Notes under the pieces: generated by a model
Databases searched by the model: none
What the model was told of the DNA's origin: nothing
What the model saw: the letters and a program-made list of their open reading frames with translations, nothing else
Made by a program: the position numbers and the translations under genes
Shown here: positions 44,843 to 54,343 of the stretch, in pieces
Position numbering within the stretch: the stretch's first letter is position 1
Layout of the letters: each line of letters opens with the position of its first letter
NCBI RefSeq assembly: GCF_020831405.1
Contig: NZ_JAJHPU010000019.1
Span: forward strand, 124,001-188,000
Direction of reading: 5' to 3'
From: Pseudomonas oryzagri
GTDB taxonomy: Bacteria > Pseudomonadota > Gammaproteobacteria > Pseudomonadales > Pseudomonadaceae
DNA length: 64,000 nucleotides

Positions 44843-47206
44843 TCAGAACAACTCCATCTGGCCATCCAGCAGACGCCGGAAATCGCTGTCCACGAAGGGC
44901 AGGATGGCGTCCGCCACCGGCTGCAGCTGGCGCGTCACGTAGTGGTCGTAGTCGATGGGGGAATGGCGGGCCTCGAGGGGCTCGGGGCCGGCCAGGGTGA
45001 TCACGTAGCTGATCCAGCCACCTCTCTGGTACTGCAGCGGGCGCCCGTGGCGGGCGTTGAACTCGTCGGCGAGGCGCGCCGCCTTCACGTGGGGCGGTAC
45101 GTTGCGGTCGTAGTCGTCCAGACGCCGCCGCAGGCGCTTGCGGTAGATCAGCAGCTCGTCCAATTCACCGGCGAGGGTGCGGCGCACGTAGTCGCCGACA
45201 TAGTCCTCAAAGGGCTCCCGGCTGAAGATGCGGCGGTAGAGCTCCTGCTGGAACTGCCGGGCCAGCGGCGACCAGTCGGTGCGCACGGTTTCCAGGCCTC
45301 TGAAGACCATCTCCTCGCTGCCGTCGGCGCGCCGCACCAGGCCGGCGTAGCGCTTCTTGCTGCCCTCCTCCGCGCCGCGGATGGTGGGCATGAGGAAGTG
45401 GCGGTAATGGGTCTCGTACTGCAGCTCGAGGGCACAGTCGAGGCCGAATTCGGCCCTCAGGAAGTCGTGCCACCACTGGTTGACCTGTTGCACCAGCTCG
45501 CGGCCGATGCGGCTCGCCTCTTCCTCCTCGTGCGCGCTGCCCAGCCAGACGAAGGTGGAGTCGGTGTCGCCGTAGATCACCTGGTAGCCGCGCGCCTCGA
45601 TCAGCTCGCGGGTGCGGCGCATGATCTCATGCCCGCGCAGGGTGATCGAGGATGCCAGGCGCGGATCGTAGAAACGGCAGCCGCTCGCACCGAGCACGCC
45701 GTAGAAGGCGTTCATGATGATCTTCAGCGCCTGCGCCAGCGGCTTGTTGCCCTCGCGCTTGGCCACGTCGCGCCCCTCCCAAACCCGCGCGACTATCGCC
45801 GGCAGGCAGTGTCGACTGCGCGAGAAGCGCCCGCCGCGAAAGCCCGGCACCCAGTCCTGGTCATCGGACTGGCGCAGCCCTTCGATCAGGCCGACCGGGT
45901 CGATCAGGAAGGTACGGATGATAGACGGATACAGGCTCTTGTAGTCCAGCACCAGCACCGACTCGTAAAGGCCCGGGCGCGAGTCCATGACGAAACCGCC
46001 GGGGCTGGCCTCCGGCAGGCGCTCGCCGAGGTTGGGCGCGACGAAGCCCAGGCGGTGCATCGGCGGCAGATACAGGTGGGTGAAGGCCGCCACCGAGCCG
46101 CCGCTGCGGTCGGCCGGCAGTCCGGTGACTGTGGCCCGTTCGAGGAGGAACGGCAGCAGCTCGGTCTTCTCGAAGATGCGCGTCACCAGCTCGCAGTCCT
46201 TGAGGTTGTAGCGCGCCAGCGCCGGCTTGTCCTCGGCGAAGCGGCGGTCGATCTCGGCCATCCGCTGGTAGGGGTTGTCGATCGCCTTGCCCTCCCCCAG
46301 CAGCGTCTGCGCCACGTTTTCCAGGCTGAACGAGGAAAAGCTCCAGGTCGCCGAACGCAGCGCCTCGATGCCGTCGATGATCAGCCGCCCGGCCGCTTCG
46401 GCGAAGAAGTGGCCGTTGCCGCTGCCATGTTCGCGCCAGCCCAGCTCTTCGCCGCCGCGTCCCAGACGCAGCGGCACCTGCAGGCGCAGAGCGTGATCGC
46501 GCAGCACGCGCACGTCGAACTGCACCAGGTTCCAGCCGATGATCGCATCGGGGTCGTGCCGCGCCAGCCAGTCGTTGAGCCGCTCCAGCAGCTCGGCACG
46601 GCTGGCGCAGTACTCCAGGTCGAAGTCCAGCGCCGTCGCCTCGCCATTGGCCGGGCCGAGCATGTACACCTGGCGCTGCCCGCAGCCCTCCAGGGCGATG
46701 GAGTAGAGATCGCCGCGGAAGTTGGTCTCGATGTCGAGGGATACCAGTCGCAGGCGCGGACGATAGTCGGATGCGGGGCGCAGCTGGGCATCCAGCAGCA
46801 GACCGTCACCCGCCAGCGTGCCGCTGAAGGACACCGGCGCGGTGATGAAGCGCTCCATCAGGAAGCGCTCCGGCGGACGGATGTCGGCCTCGTAGACGTC
46901 CACGCCGCCGGCGCGCAGGGCCTTTTCCAGACGCAGCAGCTGGGCGTACTGCCGACAGTAGAGGCCGAGGACTGGACGATGATGGAAGTCGCGCAGGCCG
47001 AGTTCGCGCAGCTGCGCGTCGCGCTCGCCACGCAGCAGCTGCTCGGCGCGCCGGCGCTGTGCGGCGGGCAGGAAGGCCACCGACGGCTGCACGGGCACCC
47101 GCACGCAACGCGGGCCGGCATCGGTCGCCAGCCAGAACTCGACTTCGGTGCCCGCCGGCGTATCGCGCCAGTGCCGCGTCAGCACGAAACCCGTTTGCCC
47201 TTCCAC
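44843..47206 (-). CDS. polB: DNA polymerase II
   Basis: The protein has 787 residues. The exonuclease motif [10 protein letters not shown] (about 159) is followed by polymerase motifs [13 protein letters not shown] and [11 protein letters not shown]. This family-B polymerase acts in translesion synthesis and replication restart. The GTG at 47206 ([17 protein letters not shown]) gives the normal length. The frame is open 46 codons further upstream, but that extension is unlike the family. Confidence 0.94.
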   Translation of the reverse strand: MEGQTGFVLTRHWRDTPAGTEVEFWLATDAGPRCVRVPVQPSVAFLPAAQRRRAEQLLRGERDAQLRELGLRDFHHRPVLGLYCRQYAQLLRLEKALRAGGVDVYEADIRPPERFLMERFITAPVSFSGTLAGDGLLLDAQLRPASDYRPRLRLVSLDIETNFRGDLYSIALEGCGQRQVYMLGPANGEATALDFDLEYCASRAELLERLNDWLARHDPDAIIGWNLVQFDVRVLRDHALRLQVPLRLGRGGEELGWREHGSGNGHFFAEAAGRLIIDGIEALRSATWSFSSFSLENVAQTLLGEGKAIDNPYQRMAEIDRRFAEDKPALARYNLKDCELVTRIFEKTELLPFLLERATVTGLPADRSGGSVAAFTHLYLPPMHRLGFVAPNLGERLPEASPGGFVMDSRPGLYESVLVLDYKSLYPSIIRTFLIDPVGLIEGLRQSDDQDWVPGFRGGRFSRSRHCLPAIVARVWEGRDVAKREGNKPLAQALKIIMNAFYGVLGASGCRFYDPRLASSITLRGHEIMRRTRELIEARGYQVIYGDTDSTFVWLGSAHEEEEASRIGRELVQQVNQWWHDFLRAEFGLDCALELQYETHYRHFLMPTIRGAEEGSKKRYAGLVRRADGSEEMVFRGLETVRTDWSPLARQFQQELYRRIFSREPFEDYVGDYVRRTLAGELDELLIYRKRLRRRLDDYDRNVPPHVKAARLADEFNARHGRPLQYQRGGWISYVITLAGPEPLEARHSPIDYDHYVTRQLQPVADAILPFVDSDFRRLLDGQMELF

Positions 47207-47600
47207 GCCGATGATCCCGAGAAAACTTCGATAGGGGAATTCTACGTGCTTGGGGGTGGTGGGGCTAACGGGCTTGCGGGCCTGAGCCCGCCCAAGTGGC
47301 CTCGTGCGCTGTGAGATGGGACTGAGCTTCTTTAGTCTCGGCATCGCAGGCTCCAGAGAGCCTCGGGGAAACTGTGTTCCTGGCGGGCCTGATTAGCAAA
47401 TGAGGAGTCGAATTTAAATTCGCTCCCTTTTCCACCTTGCAAAACCACCCAGCGACGGAGGATGTGTGGTGCCAGCGCGATCACGAAGCCATGGTCAGTG
47501 GATGAACACTCTCCACAAAGTTTGAACCCCGTCATTGCAATGTACTCAGTGAACCAATAATCCTCCTGCCACTTTGGAAGAAACAAGAGAAGGACTCTCC
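47207..47600. other. Gap between polB and the PAAR gene
   Basis: An 84-codon minus-strand frame (47332-47586) ends over this region but shows no motif or clear binding site. I see no firm gene. Confidence 0.35.
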
Positions 47601-48158
47601 ATGTCAGGCAAACCTGCCGCTCGCTTGAGCGATCCCACTACCTGCCCCGTACCCGGACACGGCACTCCGCCTATCCAGTCCGGCTCCCCCGATGTGCAGA
47701 TCAACGGCCTACCCGCGGCGCGTCTGGGAGACCTCGCCAGCTGCGGTCAGGCTATCTCCGGCGTTTACTCCGCCACTGTATTCATCAACGGCAAGAACGC
47801 CGCCACGGTCGGCAGCACCCTAAGCCATGGCGGTGTGATCATCGGAGGCTCGGGTGATGTACTGATCGGCGATATGTTCGTCGCGGCGCCCTTCATCACT
47901 CCAACGCCTCTGGAGGTCGGCAATTGGATCAGCTTCCAGATCCCCACCACTGAGCGTTACACCGATTGGCAATGCATCGCCCATTTCGATGATGGCTCGA
48001 TACTTACCGGCACCTTTAACAGCGACAACCTGGTGACTTTCACCAACCCCTCGGGATCGACCTGCACACGGATCGAAATCCCCGTGCCCAGCGTGAACGA
48101 GCAGCCCTCCGTGACCGACAAACTTCTTTCTATCATCACCGGGAATAGTCAAGGATGA
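47601..48158 (+). CDS. PAAR domain protein (type VI secretion tip)
   Basis: The protein has 185 residues. The N-terminal PAAR repeat reads MSGKPAARLSDPTTCPVPGH with GSPDVQINGLPAARLGD and GSTLSHGGVIIGGSGDVLIG. This forms the metal-bound cone at the tip of the T6SS spike. After about residue 95 comes a beta-rich extension of unknown fold. ATG 47601 follows AGAAGGACTCTCC. It overlaps the next gene by four bases, so the two are translated together. Confidence 0.93.
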   Translation: MSGKPAARLSDPTTCPVPGHGTPPIQSGSPDVQINGLPAARLGDLASCGQAISGVYSATVFINGKNAATVGSTLSHGGVIIGGSGDVLIGDMFVAAPFITPTPLEVGNWISFQIPTTERYTDWQCIAHFDDGSILTGTFNSDNLVTFTNPSGSTCTRIEIPVPSVNEQPSVTDKLLSIITGNSQG

Positions 48159-48937
48159 CCGAAAATCTCGAGGTCCAGGGCCAATACCAGACACAGCGCG
48201 GGCATTCCCTGCCACGCTCCCCACTCGAAGAGGCCATCGCCGGCATGGAAGGCGCAGCGACGAGGTTCTCCCTCGACGCCATCAATGACGCCCAGACTCG
48301 CACCAGCTATGCCGCCAACATCAAACGCATGTCCGCTCAAGTGCGGGCAGACGTTGCGGCCGGCAGGATCAGCAGCCAGGCAGGCGTCGAGTTCTGCTAT
48401 GAGATGCGCAACAAGATCATGGCAGAGCACCGCAAGGTCACGTCCGTTACCGGACTCGCCAAGGCGGAGCAGTACAAGAAAACGCCCCCGCCTCTACCGC
48501 AACTGTTCGAGAAGTATGCAACCAGCAAATTCGGCAAGTCCTACGAGGCACTTACCGCTGAACAGAAGAAGCAGATTCATTACGAAGTCATCGAATCCTC
48601 CGGTCGGGACAACGCCAAGTTCACCAAAGGCACAGACCGCTTACGTATCATGGGCAAGGTAGGCATTCTGGTGACTGCAGCATTCGCTACCTACGAAATT
48701 CTCAATGCCGACAACAAGGTCAAAGAGACTGCGCGCCAAGGCATGATCATCGGCGGAGGCGCCGCCGGGGGCTTTCTCGCCGGTCTCGGCGTCTCGCTGA
48801 TCTGTGGCCCGGGCGCGCCGGTCTGCGCCATCGCCGTAGTGCTGGCGGGTAGCGCGGTTGGCGGGGTTGCAGGCAGCATGGCAGCAGACTCCCTGGGTGA
48901 CGAGCTCGAGGAATTCTCCAAGTGGGAAGTATTTTGA
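48155..48937 (+). CDS. Putative pore-forming T6SS effector
   Basis: The protein has 260 residues. The N-terminal 160 residues are soluble and helical with no known family. A hydrophobic hairpin (VGILVTAAFATYEIL, then MIIGGGAAGGFLAGLGVSLI and PVCAIAVVLAGSAVGGVAG) has strong glycine zippers. It ends with an acidic DELEEFSKW segment. This resembles membrane-acting toxins. Direct coupling to PAAR and to a DUF7079 protein downstream supports an effector (inference). No catalytic residues are visible. Confidence 0.7.
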   Translation: MTENLEVQGQYQTQRGHSLPRSPLEEAIAGMEGAATRFSLDAINDAQTRTSYAANIKRMSAQVRADVAAGRISSQAGVEFCYEMRNKIMAEHRKVTSVTGLAKAEQYKKTPPPLPQLFEKYATSKFGKSYEALTAEQKKQIHYEVIESSGRDNAKFTKGTDRLRIMGKVGILVTAAFATYEILNADNKVKETARQGMIIGGGAAGGFLAGLGVSLICGPGAPVCAIAVVLAGSAVGGVAGSMAADSLGDELEEFSKWEVF

Positions 48938-49305
48938 CGCACGATGAGCGCATCCGGTTGTGGTCGGCGCTATCGGATGCCTTCGTCGACAACGAAGTCG
49001 ACTACGCCGCCATCGCTCGTCAGGTGGCCGGCTTTGAGCGCGCCACGGTGGAGGCTGCGTTCTTCGAGGACGTAGCTTCTGCTTGCTACTCGAACCTGCA
49101 GGCACCCATCCCGCCGATCTGGACGGCATTCGACAGCACCTGGCTCGCCGAAACCATCTACAGCACCCAAGAAGCCCGCCGCGCCTCGGCCCTTCGTCGC
49201 CTGCGCGACCAGGTCTTCGTCGCCTACCTCCGTTATCGACTCAAGGACGAATGGCAGAGTATCGAGCGCGAACTGAATCGGCAGGGCGCAGCCGCCCCCG
49301 ATTGA
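48922..49305 (+). CDS. DUF7079-like protein, probable immunity protein
   Basis: The protein has 127 residues from GTG 48922, or 123 from TTG 48934, which overlaps the effector stop. RIRLWSALSDAFVDNEVDYA and WTAFDSTWLAETIY fit DUF7079. It is rich in charged helices and lies directly after the putative toxin, the usual place for the cognate immunity gene. Confidence 0.72.
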   Translation: MGSILTHDERIRLWSALSDAFVDNEVDYAAIARQVAGFERATVEAAFFEDVASACYSNLQAPIPPIWTAFDSTWLAETIYSTQEARRASALRRLRDQVFVAYLRYRLKDEWQSIERELNRQGAAAPD

Positions 49306-49336
49306 AGGACAGCCGAGGCAGCTCGCAAGCAACGCC

Positions 49337-50005
49337 TCACGCCCTCACATACCTCAACACCGCCTCGCAGATCATCTCCTTGTGCCGCGCGCGGGTCGTC
49401 GGGTCGGTGAAGTCGACCTGGTGGATGGTGGCGAAGGTGTGGCGGTTGGAGACGCGGAAGAAGCAGAACGAGCTGATCATCAGGTGCAGGTCCTGCGGCT
49501 CGATGCCCGGGCGGAATACCGCGGCGGCCACGCCGCGCTCGAGGATGGCGGCGATCTCGGCGAGGATCGAGCGGTTCATCGAGCGGATCACCTGCGACTC
49601 GGCCAGGTGCGCGCCGTGGTGGATGTTCTCGATGCTGACCAGGCGGATGAAGTCGACGTTGCTGTCGTGGTGCTCGAAGGTGAACTCGACCAGCCGGCGG
49701 ATCGCCGCCTCCGGGTCCAGCTCGTCGAGCTTGAGCGCGGCCTCGGTGGTGCGGATGTCGCCGTAGAGCTTCTCCAGCACCGCCAGGTAGAGCTGCTCCT
49801 TGCTGTTGAAGTAGTAGTAGATCATCCGCTTGGAGACATTGGTGCGCTCGGCGATGGCATCCACCCGGGCGCCGCTCAGGCCGTGCGCGGAGAACTCGGC
49901 GACGGCCGCATCGAGGATGTCCTGGCGCGTCTTCTCCGGGTTGTTCTTGCGCGGCTGGCGCGCTTCGATCGGCTCGGCTTTGGGCTGGGGGATGACTAGC
50001 GACAT
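49337..50005 (-). CDS. TetR-family regulator of quinate genes
   Basis: The protein has 222 residues. The helix-turn-helix is ILDAAVAEFSAHGLSGARV with IAERTNVSKRMIYYYFNSKE. The ligand domain resembles those of TetR proteins near aromatic-catabolic genes. ATG 50005 (MSLVIPQPK) is preferred to an upstream TTG. It lies downstream of quiC in the same orientation. The palindromes at 52107, 35258 and 61370 are candidate operators. Confidence 0.88.
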   Translation of the reverse strand: MSLVIPQPKAEPIEARQPRKNNPEKTRQDILDAAVAEFSAHGLSGARVDAIAERTNVSKRMIYYYFNSKEQLYLAVLEKLYGDIRTTEAALKLDELDPEAAIRRLVEFTFEHHDSNVDFIRLVSIENIHHGAHLAESQVIRSMNRSILAEIAAILERGVAAAVFRPGIEPQDLHLMISSFCFFRVSNRHTFATIHQVDFTDPTTRARHKEMICEAVLRYVRA

Positions 50006-50101
50006 GGCTCGCGGACTCGGCAACGAAGGTTTCAGGCGATTATCGGTTGCCGCCCAGCGGGAGGGAAGCCACGCCGCCCTCCGCGGCGTGGCTTCGGCCC
50101 G

Positions 50102-52000
50102 TCACAGCTTGGGACTGCGCCGCCCGGAGCGGGCCTGGGCCATGGCGGCGAGGCGCACGGCGACGTTGGCCGCGCCGTAGGCCGCGTAGTCCTTGCGCTG
50201 CAGGATCTCGAAGAAGAAGCGCTCGGCGAACGGCTCGGTGTAGACGTGGAACAGCTCGCCGCCCTGGGCGTCGCGGTCGTAGAGGACGTTGAAGTAGGCC
50301 AGCTTGCTGAGGAAGTCGTCGTCGAAGTCGAAGCGCGCGGCCAGGTCGTCGTAGTAGTTCATGGGGATGTCCAGGAGCGGCACCCCGGCCTCCTTGGCGC
50401 GCTCGACGGCGACGAAGATGTCGTCGCATTCGAAGGCGATGTGGTGCACGCCCGAGCCGCGATAGGTGGACAGCGAGCGGGAGATCGCCGTGTTGCGGTT
50501 CTCCGAGATGTTCAGCGGCAGGCGCACGGTGCCGCAGCGGCTGCGGATGGCGCGGCTCTTCACCAGGCCGTAGGGGTCGGGCAGCACCACCTCGTCGTCG
50601 GCCTCGAAGTCGAACAGGCTCTTGTAGAACAGCACCCAGGAGTCCATGCCCTCGGCCGGCAGGGCCATGGCGACGTGGTCGATGCGCTTGAGCATGCCGG
50701 CGTCGTTGCTGCCCTTCAGGGCGAAGTCGGTCTCGTAGATGCTGTGGCCTTCGGCGTCGAGGTCGGCCAGGTAGATCAGGCTGCCGTCCGGGGCGCGCAC
50801 CGCGGGGATCTCGCGCTCGTTGGGGCCGATCAGGCTGCGGTACGGCTGGCCGCCGAACTGGCTGGCGCGCTCCAGCGCCTGGTGGCTGTCGCGCACGCGC
50901 AGCGCGGTGGCGCACAGCGAAGGGCCGTGGGCTTCGAAGTAGCTGTGGGCGAAGGAATACGGCTCGGCGTTGAGCACCAGGTTGATGTCGCCCTGGCGCA
51001 GCAGGCTGACGTTCTTCGAGCGGTGGGTGCCGGCCTCGGCGAAGCCCAGGCGGGTCAGCCACTGCGCCAGCTGGGCGCCGTGCTCGCCGTCGACGGCGAA
51101 TTCGAGGAACTCGATGCCGTCGTAGCGACTGGCCGGCGGCGGGGCGAACAGCACGCCCTCCTCGACCGGCTGGCGCTGCTCTTCCAGCAGCAGGCGGGTC
51201 TTCTCCTCCAGGTAGAGCAGCGAGCGGTGGCCGTCCACCGCGGTGGCACGCGGCGGCGCGGCGCGGAAGCCGTCGTTGAAGATCTCCAGGGACAACGGGC
51301 CGCGGTAGCCGCTTTTCAGGATCGGCGCGAGGAAGCCCGGTAGGTCGAAGTCGCCCTGCCCCGGGAAGCAGCGGAAGTGGCGGCTCCACTCCAGCACGTC
51401 CATGTTGAGAATGGGCGCGTCGGCCATCTGCACGAAGAAGATCTTCTCGCCGGGAATCTCGGCGATGGCACTCGGGTCGCCCTTGAGCGACAGGGTGTGG
51501 AAGCTGTCGAGCAGCACACCGAGGCTCGGGTGGTCGGCAGCGCGCACGATGTCCCAGACCTGCTGCCAGGTGTTGACGTGGCGGCCCCAGGCCAGCGCCT
51601 CGTAGCCGATGCGCAGGCCGCGCGCGCCGGCGCGTTCGGCGAGCAGACGCAGGTCGTCGACCAGGATCTGCCGCTCGCCCAGCGAGTCGGCGGCGACGTT
51701 GCTGCACACCAGCACCAGGTCGGTGCCCAGCTCCTGCATCAGGTCGAACTTGCGCTCGGCGCGGTCGAGGTTGCGCTGCAGGCGCTCGCGGCGGCAGCCC
51801 TCGAAGTCGCGGAACGGCTGGAACAGGGTGATCTCCAGGCCCAGGTCGGCCGCCAGCTTGCTCACTTCGCGCGGACTGCCGCCGTAGTAGAGCAGGTCGT
51901 TCTCGAAAATCTCGACGCCGTCGAACCCGGCGGCGGCTATGGCCTCCAGCTTTTCCGGCAGGGTTCCGCTGAGCGAGACGGTGGCGATGGAGCGATGCAT
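50102..52000 (-). CDS. quiC: 3-dehydroshikimate dehydratase, QuiC type with VOC tail
   Basis: The protein has 632 residues. The N-terminal half (1-290) is a xylose-isomerase-like TIM barrel (VEIFENDLLYYGG, HVNTWQQVWD, GVLLDSFHTLS). The C-terminal half has two VOC-type domains (GIEFLEFAVDG and RIDHVAMALP, then GVHHIAFECDD) resembling 4-hydroxyphenylpyruvate dioxygenase. It converts 3-dehydroshikimate to protocatechuate. The length and fusion match QuiC1 of P. putida. ATG 52000 (MHRSIATVSLSGT) follows AGGAGG. Confidence 0.94.
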   Translation of the reverse strand: MHRSIATVSLSGTLPEKLEAIAAAGFDGVEIFENDLLYYGGSPREVSKLAADLGLEITLFQPFRDFEGCRRERLQRNLDRAERKFDLMQELGTDLVLVCSNVAADSLGERQILVDDLRLLAERAGARGLRIGYEALAWGRHVNTWQQVWDIVRAADHPSLGVLLDSFHTLSLKGDPSAIAEIPGEKIFFVQMADAPILNMDVLEWSRHFRCFPGQGDFDLPGFLAPILKSGYRGPLSLEIFNDGFRAAPPRATAVDGHRSLLYLEEKTRLLLEEQRQPVEEGVLFAPPPASRYDGIEFLEFAVDGEHGAQLAQWLTRLGFAEAGTHRSKNVSLLRQGDINLVLNAEPYSFAHSYFEAHGPSLCATALRVRDSHQALERASQFGGQPYRSLIGPNEREIPAVRAPDGSLIYLADLDAEGHSIYETDFALKGSNDAGMLKRIDHVAMALPAEGMDSWVLFYKSLFDFEADDEVVLPDPYGLVKSRAIRSRCGTVRLPLNISENRNTAISRSLSTYRGSGVHHIAFECDDIFVAVERAKEAGVPLLDIPMNYYDDLAARFDFDDDFLSKLAYFNVLYDRDAQGGELFHVYTEPFAERFFFEILQRKDYAAYGAANVAVRLAAMAQARSGRRSPKL

Positions 52001-52106
52001 GGGGCCTCCTGGGGCAGGCAATCCGTCTCTCCGGCAGGCGGATGGAGCGACGACTGAGGGGGTGAATCGAGTATCGACCAGGCCTTCGGGAGCGGCAATC
52101 GAAATG

Positions 52107-52122
52107 TACTAACCGGTTAGTA
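52107..52122. promoter_or_regulatory. Perfect palindrome between quiC and the porin
   Basis: TACTAACCGGTTAGTA, 16 bases, perfect. Related sites lie upstream of aroQ and of the EamA operon. It is a likely operator for the TetR protein at 49337. Confidence 0.75.
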
Positions 52123-52125
52123 TTG

Positions 52126-52142
52126 TGTTCGATAATCGAACA
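52126..52142. promoter_or_regulatory. PcaR-like palindrome between quiC and the porin
   Basis: TGTTCGATAATCGAACA is a perfect palindrome containing GTTCGATAATCG, the core of the PcaR box. It lies four bases from the TACTAACC palindrome. Confidence 0.7.
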
Positions 52143-52398
52143 ATTCAGGTTTGACCCGATTGACCGTCATTCGTCCGGCCGCCACCATCGGCCCATGAGC
52201 TGGCCAACGCCCCCTGTCGCTCGCCAGCTTCTGATCCGATAACAACAGCAACAAAACGGAATCGCCCAAATGCTCGTGCCTCCATCGTTCCTGCCGGTCC
52301 GTGCGCGGATCAGGCCACACGCCCTCCCCCCTCTTTCGCCACGCGGCGTGACCGCCCAGACACGCGCGTGACTTTCCGGCCCAAGGCCGGACCACCCC

Positions 52399-52440
52399 GC
52401 CCCGTCGATCCGTCGCCAATGCCACGGCCGGGGCTTTTTT
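52399..52440 (+). terminator. Terminator-like hairpin in the porin leader
   Basis: GCCCCG (52399-52404) pairs with CGGGGC (52429-52434), followed by six T residues, ending 26 bases before the porin ATG. As it lies between the divergent operators and the gene, it may be an attenuator. Confidence 0.5.
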
Positions 52441-52454
52441 GCTCGAAATCGGGA

Positions 52455-52468
52455 GTACAACAATAATG
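52455..52468 (+). promoter_or_regulatory. A-rich motif between the porin binding site and start
   Basis: TACAACAATAATG lies between GGGAG and the ATG. AACAATAA fits AAnAAnAA, placed where Hfq/Crc would block translation. Confidence 0.55.
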
Positions 52469-53731
52469 ACGTCTCGCACCTCTCTCTCGCTCGCCATCGC
52501 CGCCGCCAGCGCCCTCGGCACCTCTGCCCTGGCGACGCCGGCGCTGGCCGCCGGCTTCGTCGACGACGCCACCGCCACGCTGAACCTGCGCAACTACTAC
52601 CTGCACCGCGACTTCCGCAACTCCGCCAGCACCGCGCAGAGCCGCGCCGAGGAGTGGACGCAGAGCTTCATCCTCGACGCCCGCTCGGGCTACACCGAAG
52701 GCCCGGTGGGCTTCGGCGCCGATGTGCTGGGCCTGTATTCGGTCAAGCTCGACGGCGGCAAGGGCACCACCAACACCCAGCTGCTGCCGGTGCACGACGA
52801 CGGCAGCCCGGCCGACGACTACGGCCGCCTGGCGGTGGCCGGCAAGGCCAAGTTCTCCAACACCGAACTGAAGGTCGGCGAATGGATGCCGGTGCTGCCG
52901 ATCCTGCGCTCCGACGACGGCCGCTCGCTGCCGCAAACCTTCCAGGGCGGCCAGCTCACCTCGAAGGAAATCGACGGCCTGACCCTCTACGCCGGCCAGT
53001 TCCGCCAGAACAGCCCGCGCAACGACGCCAGCATGGAGGACATGACGATCTTCGGCCGCCCGGCCTTCACCTCCGACCGCTTCAACTTTGCCGCCGGCGA
53101 ATACACCTTCAACGACAAGCGCACGATGCTCGGCGCCTGGTACGCCGAGCTGGAAGACCTCTACCAGCAGCAGTACTACAACCTGGTGCACAACCAGCCG
53201 GTCGGCGCCTGGACCCTGGGCGCGAACCTCGGCTACTTCATCGGCCAGGAGAACGGTGACGCGCTGGCCGGCGATCTGGACAACAAGGCCGCCTCCGGGA
53301 TGTTCTCGGCCAAGACCGGCAACCACGGCTTCTACGTCGGACTGCAGAAGCTCAGCGGCGACGACGCCTGGCTGCGCGTCAACGGCACCAGCGGCGGCAC
53401 CCTGGCCAACGACAGCTACAACTCCAGCTTCGACAACGCCGAGGAGCGCTCCTGGCAGCTGCGCTACGACTACAACCTGGTCGGCTGGGGCGTGCCGGGC
53501 CTGACCTTCACCACCCGCTACATCAGCGGCGACAACGTGCACAACGCGGTCACCGATGACGGCAAGGAATGGGTGCGCGAGACCGAGCTGGCCTACGTGG
53601 TGCAGTCCGGCCCGCTGAAGAGCCTCAACGTGAAGTGGCGCAACTCCAACATCCGCAAGAGCTGGGCCAACAACGGCACCGACTTCGACGAGAACCGCCT
53701 GATCGTCAACTATCCGCTCAACCTGCTCTGA
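52466..53731 (+). CDS. OprD-family outer-membrane porin
   Basis: The protein has 421 residues. The signal peptide ends ATPALAAGFVDD. The mature protein shows the OprD pattern of alternating strands (ATLNLRNYYLHRDF near the start, YSVKLDGGKG, and a C-terminal NRLIVNYPLNLL). OprD porins pass small carboxylates and amino acids. Divergence from quiC suggests quinate, shikimate or a related acid. ATG 52466 follows GGGAGTACAACAATA. Confidence 0.92.
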   Translation: MTSRTSLSLAIAAASALGTSALATPALAAGFVDDATATLNLRNYYLHRDFRNSASTAQSRAEEWTQSFILDARSGYTEGPVGFGADVLGLYSVKLDGGKGTTNTQLLPVHDDGSPADDYGRLAVAGKAKFSNTELKVGEWMPVLPILRSDDGRSLPQTFQGGQLTSKEIDGLTLYAGQFRQNSPRNDASMEDMTIFGRPAFTSDRFNFAAGEYTFNDKRTMLGAWYAELEDLYQQQYYNLVHNQPVGAWTLGANLGYFIGQENGDALAGDLDNKAASGMFSAKTGNHGFYVGLQKLSGDDAWLRVNGTSGGTLANDSYNSSFDNAEERSWQLRYDYNLVGWGVPGLTFTTRYISGDNVHNAVTDDGKEWVRETELAYVVQSGPLKSLNVKWRNSNIRKSWANNGTDFDENRLIVNYPLNLL

Positions 53732-53784
53732 CCGTGCAATACCGGCCGGAGGCAACGCCGGCCTGATCCTGGGGTATGACCTTT

Positions 53785-53812
53785 AGCCCGTCCTCGCGAC
53801 GGGCTTTTTTTC
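53785..53812 (+). terminator. Terminator after the porin
   Basis: AGCCCGTC-CTC-GCGACGGGCT followed by seven T residues. Confidence 0.9.
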
Positions 53813-53838
53813 GCCGGCGGTTTTATTCGCCCAAGCGG

Positions 53839-54333
53839 TCAAGAACGCCCCTGCCTGCCGGGATAGCGGAGGGTGCCGGTGACGATGTGCGGGCGGCTGC
53901 GCGGCTGACGCCACCAAGCCTCCACCTCCGGAAGCAACGCCAGAAAGGCCCGAACCGCCTCGACGGGCGTCGTCTCGGCCCTGGCCCACCAGCGCGAAAG
54001 CAGCGACCGCCCCTGGCCGAAGGCGCGGACCGGAAACGGCCACATGATTCGACTGGGCGACAGCGTGCCGAGGATCAGCGCGCCACCGCGGGCTTCGAGT
54101 TCGGCCAATCCCTCGGGCGGCTCGATGAACAGCTGGACGCCGAACTGCGGGCTGCGCCGGCGATTGAAGAGGATCGCGATGGTCTCCCGCCCGGCCGCGC
54201 CCTCGCGGGTGAACTCGTAGCGCAGATTATGGCGATCGAAAGGAATGCCGGGAGGCCGATAGCCCGCGGCCGCCAGCGCGGAGGGCAGCGAGGCGTTCAG
54301 CTCGGCGCAGAGCGCGCGAAAGGGGCTGGGCAT
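53839..54333 (-). CDS. Hypothetical protein (DUF4304-like)
   Basis: The protein has 164 residues from ATG 54333 (MPSPFRALCAELNAS). FRALCAELNASLPSALAAAGYR and NLRYEFTREG resemble DUF4304-type proteins; this is tentative. No catalytic motif seen. It follows the cupin gene by 10 bases, so they share a transcript. Confidence 0.65.
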   Translation of the reverse strand: MPSPFRALCAELNASLPSALAAAGYRPPGIPFDRHNLRYEFTREGAAGRETIAILFNRRRSPQFGVQLFIEPPEGLAELEARGGALILGTLSPSRIMWPFPVRAFGQGRSLLSRWWARAETTPVEAVRAFLALLPEVEAWWRQPRSRPHIVTGTLRYPGRQGRS

Positions 54334-54343
54334 GGCGCGCGGC

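Noticed and set aside
44942-47314. Plus-strand open frame of 790 codons opposite polB
   Set aside because: Shadow of polB; no domain features.
47332-47586. 84-codon minus-strand frame between polB and the PAAR gene
   Set aside because: No motif, poor start context; kept only as a note on the gap.
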